This document shows positions 36,735 to 43,868 of a stretch of 53,224 nt of DNA, one piece after another (position 1 is the first letter of the stretch; each line of letters opens with the position of its first letter). The notes under the pieces were generated by a model that saw only the letters and a list, made by a program, of their open reading frames with translations, ran no database searches and had not been told where the DNA came from. The stretch comes from Firmicutes bacterium CAG:24053_14 (GTDB lineage: Bacteria > Bacillota > Clostridia > Oscillospirales > Oscillospiraceae): positions 1 through 53,224 of the forward strand of contig MNSZ01000061.1 in assembly GCA_001916715.1 (NCBI GenBank), read 5' to 3'. The translations under genes and the position numbers were made by a program.

Positions 36735-37769
36735 ATGAAGGCAATTATCATGGCAGGCGGCGAGGGAAAACGCCTCAAGCCGATAACCGGCAGCACGCCG
36801 AAGCCGCTTGTGCCGCTGTGCGGCAGGCCGGTTATGGAGCACATCATTCTGCTGCTGCGCAGGCACGGCATAACAGATATCTGCGCAGCGCTAAAATACC
36901 GCCCGGACGACATAAAAAACTACTTCGGCAGCGGAGAAAAGCTCGGCGTGCGCCTTGAATACCGGGTCGAGCAAACCGCGCTCGGCACGGCAGGCGGCGT
37001 AAAAAACTGCGCCGATTTCTACGGCAGCGAGGATTTCCTCGTCATATCCGGCGACGCCGCGTGCGACATCGACCTGTCAAAGCTCATTGCCGAGCACCAA
37101 AGGCGCTCCCCTGCCGCGACGATAGCTCTGTGCCCGGAGCCTGAGCCTCTGCGCTACGGCCTTGCGCTGTGCGACCGCGAGGGCTTCATCCGCTCGTTCA
37201 TTGAAAAGCCCGACTGGCGGCATGTTGTGACAAACCTCGTTAACACCGGCATATACATCATCTCTCCGCGTGCAATGGAGCATGTTCCCGAAAACGAGGA
37301 ATTTGACTTTGCAAAGGATCTGTTTCCGCGGCTTTTGGATGAAGGCGAGAAGCTGCTCGGCGTTCCGTGCGACGGCTACTGGTGCGATATCGGCACGCCG
37401 AAGAGCTACTATGAATGCTGCGCCGACGCTCTGTCCGGCAAGCTGAAAATTGAGCTTGCCGGAGGCTTTGAGGCCGACGCGCCCGACGAATGCTCGGATC
37501 CCGAATGCAAGTGCATGGAGCACGCCGACTGCGCCTGCGCCGACCGCGCGCGGCTCATGGACAGCATAAGCGCCGCTTTTCTGGAACTCGGCGCCGACTA
37601 CTCGGACGGCTTCAGCCTAAAGGGAGACGACTACGAGCTGCGCATATCGCCGCTTGCCGTCGGCGCAAAGCTGCGCATCGAGGCAAATGCGAACGATACA
37701 GAGACCGCACGTGAGCTTGCCGAAGCGGCCTGCGCGCTGGTCAGTGAGCTTGAAAAGCGGCTTGATTAA
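36735..37769 (+). CDS. Sugar-phosphate nucleotidyltransferase with Cys-rich linker and phosphomutase-like tail
   Basis: 344 residues. Residues 1-235 are a complete NTP_transferase domain: MKAIIMAGGEGKRLKPIT, PKPLVPLCGRPV, ISGDAACDID, FIEKPDW, and GYWCDIGTPKSYY. This activates a sugar-1-phosphate to an NDP-sugar; specificity (mannose or glucose) cannot be read. In place of the usual left-handed beta-helix there is a short linker with five cysteines (253, 258, 260, 266, 268). The last 60 or so residues (DGFSLKGDDYELRISPLAVGA, then ETARELAEAA) look like domain IV of alpha-D-phosphohexomutases with its phosphate loop altered. ATG 36735 has AGGAGGG seven bases upstream. It may be a shrunken version of the known ManC-phosphomutase fusions. 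Confidence 0.88.
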   Translation: MKAIIMAGGEGKRLKPITGSTPKPLVPLCGRPVMEHIILLLRRHGITDICAALKYRPDDIKNYFGSGEKLGVRLEYRVEQTALGTAGGVKNCADFYGSEDFLVISGDAACDIDLSKLIAEHQRRSPAATIALCPEPEPLRYGLALCDREGFIRSFIEKPDWRHVVTNLVNTGIYIISPRAMEHVPENEEFDFAKDLFPRLLDEGEKLLGVPCDGYWCDIGTPKSYYECCADALSGKLKIELAGGFEADAPDECSDPECKCMEHADCACADRARLMDSISAAFLELGADYSDGFSLKGDDYELRISPLAVGAKLRIEANANDTETARELAEAACALVSELEKRLD

Positions 37770-37825
37770 TTAATATCTCTAATATATAATATCCGTCAGA
37801 AGATACTCTGACGGAGGTTGTACAT

Positions 37826-38422
37826 ATGGACATTGAAAAAACAATAAAGAACCTGAAAGCCCGCCATTTTTCGGTGCAGCATTTTGCAAGCGGCGAGGAG
37901 GCCTGCAAATATCTTCTCGGCGAGATAAAGGACACGAGCGTCGGCATAGGCGGATCAAAGACGGTCGATCAGCTCGGCCTGTACGACAAGCTTGTCGATA
38001 ACGGAAACGAGGTTTTCTGGCACTGGCGCGAGCCGGGACTTGAGACACTGGATAAGGAGAACGCCGCAAAGGTGTTCATCTCAAGCGCAAATGCCATCGC
38101 CGAAACCGGTGAGATCATAAACATCGACGGACGCGGCAACCGTCTTGCCGGTCAGGTCTACGGCCGCAAGACCGTTTATATCATTGCCGGAACAAACAAG
38201 ATCTGCCCCGACTTCGAGTCGGCGGTTTTCCGTGCGCGCAACACTGCCGCAGTGCAGAACTGCAAGCGTTTTCCCGCAAAAACCCCCTGCAAGATCGATG
38301 ATAAGTGCCACGACTGCCGCTCGCCGGAGCGCGTGTGCAACGCAATGCTCGTTCTGTGGGGGCCGATGATGGACATGGAAAAGGTCGAGATCGTGCTCAT
38401 TGACGAAGAATTGGGGATGTGA
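37826..38422 (+). CDS. LUD-domain protein (LutC/YkgG-like)
   Basis: 198 residues of the LUD superfamily, seen in GIGGSKTVDQLGLYDKL and the GKTVYIIAGTNKI-like core. The C-terminal part has a CNAMLVLWGP tail and cysteines (KIDDKCHDCRSPERVC). Family members include the lactate-utilisation subunit LutC, but stand-alone ones are common in Clostridia and their role is not established. GGAGG lies before the ATG. It is followed by yugP after 3 bases and then a cupin gene, suggesting one operon. Confidence 0.88.
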   Translation: MDIEKTIKNLKARHFSVQHFASGEEACKYLLGEIKDTSVGIGGSKTVDQLGLYDKLVDNGNEVFWHWREPGLETLDKENAAKVFISSANAIAETGEIINIDGRGNRLAGQVYGRKTVYIIAGTNKICPDFESAVFRARNTAAVQNCKRFPAKTPCKIDDKCHDCRSPERVCNAMLVLWGPMMDMEKVEIVLIDEELGM

Positions 38423-38425
38423 TGA

Positions 38426-39127
38426 ATGTACATTGACTGGACGTATATAGTCCTTGTTCTTCCTGCAATGCTGTTTGCAATGTGGGCAAGCTCAAGGGTA
38501 AACTCGACATTCAAAAAATATAAGAACACACGCAACTCGCGCGGCCTGACCGGCGCACAGGCAGCGCGCTGGGTGCTTGACCGCAACGGGCTGAGCAATG
38601 TTCCCATCGAGCACATTTCCGGCTCGCTGACCGATCACTACGACCCCTCGGCAAACGTCGTGCGCCTGTCGGATGATGTTTACGGCAGCACCTCGACTGT
38701 CGCCATAGGCGTTGCCTGCCATGAGGTCGGCCACGCGATACAGCATGCGACAAACTACGCGCCCGTCAAGATCCGCACGGCGATAGTTCCGATAACGAAC
38801 CTCGGCGCAAAGCTGTCGGTTCCGCTTATCATACTCGGTCTTATCCTCTCGTCCTTCGGCGAGGTGTTCGTTACGATCGCGTATATAGGCTGCGCGCTGT
38901 ACGGCCTTGTGACGATATTCCAGCTCGTCACCCTCCCGACGGAGTTTAACGCTTCATCAAGGGCGCTCAAAACCATCGAGGAGACGAATCTTTTGCAGGG
39001 CGAGGAGTTCAGGCAGGCAAAGCAGGTGCTCTCGGCCGCGGCAATGACCTATGTTGCCGCCCTTGCCGTGTCGCTTGCTCAGCTTATGAGATTTCTTATT
39101 ATTGTAGGCGGAAGGAGAAATGACTGA
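38426..39127 (+). CDS. yugP: Zinc-dependent membrane protease YugP
   Basis: 233 residues. An N-terminal membrane anchor is followed by a peptidase domain with the zinc motif HEVGH (in ACHEVGHAIQHA). Two to three C-terminal hydrophobic segments follow, with a conserved PTEFNASSRA element. Matches the COG2738 YugP family. Substrates unknown; probably membrane-protein quality control. Its stop overlaps the cupin start by one base (TGATG). Confidence 0.93.
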   Translation: MYIDWTYIVLVLPAMLFAMWASSRVNSTFKKYKNTRNSRGLTGAQAARWVLDRNGLSNVPIEHISGSLTDHYDPSANVVRLSDDVYGSTSTVAIGVACHEVGHAIQHATNYAPVKIRTAIVPITNLGAKLSVPLIILGLILSSFGEVFVTIAYIGCALYGLVTIFQLVTLPTEFNASSRALKTIEETNLLQGEEFRQAKQVLSAAAMTYVAALAVSLAQLMRFLIIVGGRRND

Positions 39128-39477
39128 TGATCATCCGGAATGAAGAACACAAACGCAAAACCGTTGAAAACCTGCTCGGCGGCAGCGGAAAGGCACATTT
39201 TAAGAACATAATCGAAACGCCCGAGGAGCTTTACGACAAGGGCCGCGTCTTTTCCTTTATAACACTCGACCCCGGTGCCGAGTGCGGCTGGCACATCCAT
39301 AATGGCGACGGAGAATATTACTGCATCCTTGAGGGCGAGGGCGAATACAGCGATAACGGCACCCCCGTCATGCTTCACGCCGGCGACACGGCATTCTGCC
39401 CCGACGGCGAGGGCCATTCCCTGAAAAACACCGGCAGCGAGCCGTTAGTGTATCTCGCGCTTGTTATCTATAAGTAA
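39127..39477 (+). CDS. Single-domain cupin protein
   Basis: 116-residue cupin_2 beta-barrel. The first metal motif is in GWHIHNGDGEYYCILEGEG and the second in HAGDTAFCPDGEGHSLKN, giving the usual His/Glu/His set for one metal. Specific role unknown; small stand-alone cupins often bind a metal and a small ligand. AAGGAG precedes ATG 39127, and it is translationally coupled to yugP. A terminator follows. Confidence 0.9.
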   Translation: MIIRNEEHKRKTVENLLGGSGKAHFKNIIETPEELYDKGRVFSFITLDPGAECGWHIHNGDGEYYCILEGEGEYSDNGTPVMLHAGDTAFCPDGEGHSLKNTGSEPLVYLALVIYK

Positions 39478-39486
39478 AAAACGAAG

Positions 39487-39523
39487 CTGCCCCGGACGGC
39501 GTTTTACGCATTGTCCGGGGCAG
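39487..39523. terminator. Convergent terminator between cupin and DUF1232 genes
   Basis: CTGCCCCGGAC (39487-39497) pairs perfectly with GTCCGGGGCAG (39513-39523). T-rich sequence follows on the plus side. Confidence 0.85.
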
Positions 39524-39529
39524 TTATTA

Positions 39530-39928
39530 TTATGCCTGCTGCTCGCGCCATGCGCGGTAGCGGTCAAGCTCCTTGTCGATGCAAAGCTGCATGACAAGAT
39601 TTATTATAAGCGCATCATCCACAAAGCCTAAAAGCGGAATATTATCCGGGACAAGGTCGAGCGGACTTACAAGATACGCAACTATCGCAGCCGTTCCGGC
39701 CATTACGACCGCCGGAACCTTTTTATATTCGCCGTGATAGTAATCGTGCAGCATTGATATAAGGTCCTGCACATCGCCGATGGTGTCGCCGATAAGGGGA
39801 ATATGTGAAAGCGGTCTGAGCTTCACGCTCGCGTTGTCGAGAAAATCAAGCAGCACTCCCGTGCCCTTTGCAACGGCTCTTGCGCCGGTCGCGACGGCTT
39901 GTGCGCCGGTTTTGATTGAAAATGACAT
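39530..39928 (-). CDS. DUF1232 (YkvA-like) membrane protein
   Basis: 132 residues with the DUF1232 core AIVAYLVSPLDLVPDNIPLLGFVDDALI, read here in two hydrophobic helices around residues 75-120. The first half is amphipathic. YkvA-type proteins are small membrane proteins without an established function. GGAGG precedes ATG 39928. It is convergent with the cupin operon and ends at the shared terminator. Confidence 0.88.
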   Translation of the reverse strand: MSFSIKTGAQAVATGARAVAKGTGVLLDFLDNASVKLRPLSHIPLIGDTIGDVQDLISMLHDYYHGEYKKVPAVVMAGTAAIVAYLVSPLDLVPDNIPLLGFVDDALIINLVMQLCIDKELDRYRAWREQQA

Positions 39929-40129
39929 AGTTCTGCCCTCCTATAGTGATAATAATATCACACAGCGCCGATTTTTCAAGCAAAAGCGACGGCATATAGC
40001 ACAAATTTCGCATACGCGCGCTTTGCGGTATTTGGACAAAAGACGCAAATCATAAAAATAGCTGGATTTTACACAGCTTTTACGTTATAGTTATATTGCG
40101 ATATTATCGATCACAGGAGATATGCTATT

Positions 40130-41890
40130 TTGGGGATTTCAAACGTGCTTGAGCTTTTAGGCGGCGTTGCACTGTTTCTGTTCGGCATGGCGCTCATGGG
40201 CGACAGTCTGAAGAAGGTTGCAGGCAACAAGCTCGAGCTTATTCTGTTCCGCCTTTCGAGCACGCCTTTGAAGGGCATATTGCTCGGCACGGGAGTTACG
40301 GCCGTTATACAGTCGTCCTCGGCCACATCCGTTATGGTCGTCGGCTTTGTTAACTCCGGCATGATGAAGGTTCGTCAGGCGATAGGCGTTGTCATGGGCG
40401 CGATAATCGGAACGAGCATCACCGGCTGGATAATCTGCCTTTCCGATATTGGCGGCGGTTCCTCGGGCTGGCTTGAGCTTTTGTCCACCGATACGCTCAC
40501 GGCGGTCATTGCCGTTATCGGTATCGTTCTGCGCATGTTCTGCTCCGCCCCGACGAAAAAGCATGTGGGCGAGATCATGCTCGGCTTTGCGGTTTTGATG
40601 TTCGGCATGAAGGCAATGAGCAGCTCGGTCTACGATCTGCGCTCGAGCGAAACATTTATAAACATGCTCACCACCTTCTCGAACCCGATCCTCGGTATTG
40701 CCCTCGGCATTGTTTTCACCAGCGTCATTCAGAGCGCCTCGGCCGCGGTCGGCATTCTTCAGGCGCTTGCAATAACGGGTGCCATACGCTTTGATATCGC
40801 GCTGCCCATCATCATGGGCATTGCGATCGGTGCCGCCGTTCCTGTTTTGCTCTCGGCTCTCGGCGCGAGTGCCGACGGAAAACGTACCGCGCTTTCCTAC
40901 CTAATGGTAGACACGCTCGGCGTTGTCATAACCGCACTTGTGTTCTACACTCTAAACGCCATATTTGATTTCTCCTTCATGTCAATGACCATGACGACCG
41001 TGAGCCTCGCTCTTATGAACACGGTGTTTCGCTTTGTCATCGTCGCAATACTTGCTCCGTTTATCCCACTGCTCGAAAAAATCTGCAAGCTCATCATCAA
41101 AGATAAGCCCGAGGACGCCGCTGTTCTCGAGGACTTCGACAGACTGGAGGAGCGCTTCCTTGACCACCCCGCCCTCGCCGTTGAGCAGAGCCGCCTGACG
41201 GTAAACTCCATGGCCAAAAAGGCGCGTGAAAATCTGTTCGACGCATTTGCGCTTATTGACAACTACTCCGATGACGGCTTTGCCCACGTCACCGATACCG
41301 AGGATATCGTCGATAAATACGAGGATAAGCTCGGAACATATCTCATACATATAACAAGCCGCGAGCTTAACCCCGAGCAGAACGAGGCCGTCGGCAAATA
41401 TCTGCACACGATAAATGACTTTGAACGTATCTCCGACCATGCGCTGAACGTTGCAGAATGCGCGCAGGAGATACACGAAAAGGGCATCGTCTTTTCCGAG
41501 GACGGTGCGCGCGAGGTGAACGTCCTCATATCCGCCGTGACCGAGGTCGCAAACACCGCGATAGATGCGTTTATCACAAACGATCTGGAAAGCGCTTACC
41601 GCGTCGAGCCGCTTGAGGAGCTTATAGATAACCTCTGCGACGAGATGAAGCTGCACCACATCGACCGCCTGCAAAAGGGCATATGCACGCTCAACCACGG
41701 CTTTGTATTCAACGATCTGCTGACAAATCTCGAGCGAATTTCCGACCACTGCTCTAACATCGCCGTTGCTCTCATTGAGCTTGAGTCGGACAGCTTTGAT
41801 ACGCATGAATATATAAACAGCCTCATCGAAGTCCGCTCGCACTGCTTTGATGAGTATTACGAGGAATACAGCAAAAAATTTGCTCTGTGA
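40130..41890 (+). CDS. Na/Pi cotransporter family protein with PhoU-like domain
   Basis: 586 residues. The N-terminal half is a two-repeat Na+/phosphate symporter domain with the signature GTGVTAVIQSSSATSVMV and its partner TSVIQSASAAVGILQA, in about 8-9 helices. The C-terminal part (about 340-580) is helical and PhoU-like, with DDFERISDHALN-type repeats (NDFERISDHALN, LERISDHCSNIA) that bind metal or phosphate-sensing partners. Full length for NptA/YjbB relatives. The start is TTG 40130, with AGGAG ten bases upstream; no in-frame ATG is close. Followed by a terminator. Confidence 0.93.
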   Translation: MGISNVLELLGGVALFLFGMALMGDSLKKVAGNKLELILFRLSSTPLKGILLGTGVTAVIQSSSATSVMVVGFVNSGMMKVRQAIGVVMGAIIGTSITGWIICLSDIGGGSSGWLELLSTDTLTAVIAVIGIVLRMFCSAPTKKHVGEIMLGFAVLMFGMKAMSSSVYDLRSSETFINMLTTFSNPILGIALGIVFTSVIQSASAAVGILQALAITGAIRFDIALPIIMGIAIGAAVPVLLSALGASADGKRTALSYLMVDTLGVVITALVFYTLNAIFDFSFMSMTMTTVSLALMNTVFRFVIVAILAPFIPLLEKICKLIIKDKPEDAAVLEDFDRLEERFLDHPALAVEQSRLTVNSMAKKARENLFDAFALIDNYSDDGFAHVTDTEDIVDKYEDKLGTYLIHITSRELNPEQNEAVGKYLHTINDFERISDHALNVAECAQEIHEKGIVFSEDGAREVNVLISAVTEVANTAIDAFITNDLESAYRVEPLEELIDNLCDEMKLHHIDRLQKGICTLNHGFVFNDLLTNLERISDHCSNIAVALIELESDSFDTHEYINSLIEVRSHCFDEYYEEYSKKFAL

Positions 41891-41899
41891 TAACATGCC

Positions 41900-41930
41900 A
41901 AAATGCCTTCCCTGTGGGGAAGGCATTTTT
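41900..41930 (+). terminator. Terminator after the Na/Pi gene
   Basis: AAATGCCTTCC (41901-41911) pairs with GGAAGGCATTT, followed by TTTTT. It lies 10 bases after the stop codon. Confidence 0.85.
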
Positions 41931-41933
41931 GCT

Positions 41934-41961
41934 TTGACGTCAGGTGAATATATGGTATACT
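41934..41961 (+). promoter_or_regulatory. Promoter of the EamA transporter gene
   Basis: TTGACG (41934-41939), a 16-base spacer and TATACT (41956-41961). It lies immediately after the preceding terminator, 30 bases before the ATG. Confidence 0.8.
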
Positions 41962-41991
41962 GAAAAAAATTTTTATTTTTGGAGTTTTATA

Positions 41992-42864
41992 ATGCCACGG
42001 TCGAAAAATCTTGTATTTTTAACAGCTTCCATGATCATATTCGGAACCAACGGCCTGCTCGTTGCGCGCATTTCGCTCCCGAGCGCTCAGATAGTTCTGC
42101 TCAGGACCTTCTTCGGTTTTCTGTTTCTGCTCGCGGTCGTTGCCGCGCGGCGGAGCTTTTCGTTTGCCGAGCTTAAATCGGACCTCGTTCCGGCCACAGT
42201 CGGAGGCGTGGCGCTGGGCTTAAACTGGGTGCTGCTGTTCGGGGCGTACAGATACGCCGGGGTGAGCATATCCACGCTTGTTTACTACTGTGGCCCGATG
42301 ATAGCGATAATCCTCAGCCCGATAGTTTTCAAGGAAAGGCTCACCGCCAACAAGCTGATAGCGGTCATAGCGGTCGCGGCCGGCATGCTGTGCATATCGG
42401 GAAACGTATCGAGCGGCTCCGATATGCAGACGGGGCTTCTCATGGGTGCCGGCGCTGCGGCGCTTTATGCGCTCATCATCATCGTGACAAAGCGCATAAC
42501 GCACATGTCGGGGCTAAACTGCTCTGCCTATGAGCTTTTCATCTCATTTATCGTGATGGTGCTTTACCTGCTTGTAAGCGGCGTGAAGCTGCCCGTCATC
42601 CCGGCAGCGGACGATACAGTTAACGTCCTCATCATAGGCTTTGTCAACACCGGGCTTGCCTATTACATGTATTTTTCCGCGCTGCAAAAGCTCCCTGCGC
42701 AGACCTCGGCGCTTATAAGCTACATTGAGCCGCTCACCGCCCTGATCGTATCCGCTGCGTTCCTCGGCGAAAAGCTCGGCGCAGTTCAGCTTCTCGGCGC
42801 TGTGCTCATCCTCGGCGGCGCATGCCTCGGCGAGCTGAAAATCAAAACCGGCGCAAGGCGCTGA
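41992..42864 (+). CDS. EamA/DMT-family transporter
   Basis: 290 residues with ten hydrophobic segments in two EamA repeats. Conserved ends include VLLRTFFGFLFLL in the first half and ISYIEPLTALIVSAAFLGEKL in the second. Drug/metabolite transporters of this type usually export amino acids or other metabolites; the substrate cannot be told. ATG 41992 has TTGGAG upstream. Monocistronic between a strong promoter and a convergent terminator. Confidence 0.93.
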   Translation: MPRSKNLVFLTASMIIFGTNGLLVARISLPSAQIVLLRTFFGFLFLLAVVAARRSFSFAELKSDLVPATVGGVALGLNWVLLFGAYRYAGVSISTLVYYCGPMIAIILSPIVFKERLTANKLIAVIAVAAGMLCISGNVSSGSDMQTGLLMGAGAAALYALIIIVTKRITHMSGLNCSAYELFISFIVMVLYLLVSGVKLPVIPAADDTVNVLIIGFVNTGLAYYMYFSALQKLPAQTSALISYIEPLTALIVSAAFLGEKLGAVQLLGAVLILGGACLGELKIKTGARR

Positions 42865-42874
42865 GCATACAGAA

Positions 42875-42900
42875 AACCGGCTGCCAGTTGGCAGCCGGTT
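42875..42900. terminator. Convergent terminator after the EamA gene
   Basis: AACCGGCTGCC (42875-42885) pairs perfectly with GGCAGCCGGTT (42890-42900). T-rich flanks occur on both strands. Confidence 0.85.
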
Positions 42901-42906
42901 TCACGT

Positions 42907-43428
42907 TTATTTCTCAATTGACGTATAAGGCAAGGCCATCATTAGTCTGTCGTACTGCTCGCCGGCCTTATCTGCGGCAGAGCCTGAAAGCGCATCGGCA
43001 AGCTTTATGATCTGCGCGTTTTTATCCGCGTTTTCGTATATGTCGAAAAACGCCGCCAGAGTGTCGCCCTGCTCATTATCTCCGTCGCTTGTTGCGGCAA
43101 GCGCATCGCGGTAGCGCTGCCAGTTTCCGTCGCTCAGCTCACCGAGAGTAAGCGAGCCGCGCCTGAGCTGTGCAAGAGCATCCGGACATTTTTCCTTCAC
43201 GTTCTCGATCGCTTTTTCCGGATCGTCGAAGGTCGCATACAGGTCGTATTCCTCGCCGTCAAGCACAAGGCAGCTCTTGACCGACCATGGCTTATCCTTG
43301 ACCTCGACAGTTCTCGGAACATTTTCATTATCATGCTCCGATGCAGGCTCATCGCGCATTGCGTAGGCCGTGACTGCCGCCGAAACGACCAGCACGGCGA
43401 TAATTATCCACAGTGTATACTTTTTCAA
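42907..43428 (-). CDS. Secreted or membrane-anchored protein of unknown function
   Basis: 173 residues. It begins MKKYTLWIIIAVLVVSAAV, a typical signal-anchor, followed by an acidic extracytoplasmic part (about residues 30-173) with no cysteines forming a lipobox. The mature region is rich in Asp and Glu and ends in a helical segment (DKAGEQYDRLMMALPY). No family recognised. Convergent with the EamA gene. It has no close operon partner, and the next minus-strand DNA upstream is an IS1182 fragment. Confidence 0.75.
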   Translation of the reverse strand: MKKYTLWIIIAVLVVSAAVTAYAMRDEPASEHDNENVPRTVEVKDKPWSVKSCLVLDGEEYDLYATFDDPEKAIENVKEKCPDALAQLRRGSLTLGELSDGNWQRYRDALAATSDGDNEQGDTLAAFFDIYENADKNAQIIKLADALSGSAADKAGEQYDRLMMALPYTSIEK

Positions 43429-43526
43429 GCCGATCTCATCTCCTTAATGCTTTAATTTTTTCAACTATTTGCCATATATTTTTATCCTATCATACATTTT
43501 CTATGACATCAATGGACATTTTGTAA

Positions 43527-43556
43527 AAATTGCCGCCATCCGTTTGGATGGCGGCA
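43527..43556 (-). terminator. Terminator below the IS1182 fragment
   Basis: TGCCGCCATCC (43531-43541) pairs perfectly with GGATGGCGGCA (43546-43556). On the minus strand it is followed by ATTTTT. Confidence 0.8.
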
Positions 43557-43585
43557 TCAGTTTGTCGAAAAACCGATCCCATTCA

Positions 43586-43832
43586 TCAAGCTACAGCCGG
43601 ATTTCGTTCAAGAAAGAGGAAAACGGCTCGAAAAAGCGGATAGATAAAACACTCCTTCCACTTCCGGGTTGCCAGTTTTTTCAGATTCATGGCAGCAAAC
43701 TTAAGCTTCACCCAGTTCGTCACCTGAGCCAAGCCTCTGTATTGTGTATAACGCATAGCGTGTTTTTCTTTGGCGTCTGCAAAGACGCGTTCAATGGTCT
43801 CTTTCCGCTGCCGGTAAAGGCTCTGGTACTAC
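43586..43832 (-). pseudogene. IS1182-family transposase, C-terminal fragment
   Basis: The minus strand encodes about 81 residues, including YRQRKETIERVFADAKEKH, MRYTQYRGLAQVTNWVKLKF and AAMNLKKLATRKWK, ending at 43586. This is the conserved C-terminal end of the DDE transposase of IS1182-type elements. The N-terminal 80% and both terminal repeats are missing. A hairpin (43835-43862) abuts its broken end. It marks past insertion activity beside the vWA-MoxR operon. Confidence 0.85.
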
Positions 43833-43834
43833 TG

Positions 43835-43868
43835 ATATCCGAGGACTCTTGTCCTCGGATATTTTTTA
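43835..43868 (+). terminator. Hairpin at the end of the vWA operon
   Basis: ATATCCGAGGAC (43835-43846) pairs perfectly with GTCCTCGGATAT (43851-43862), with a TCTT loop. The U-run follows on the plus strand only. On the minus strand it directly follows the vWA stop codon and may stabilise the message or terminate weakly. Confidence 0.6.
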
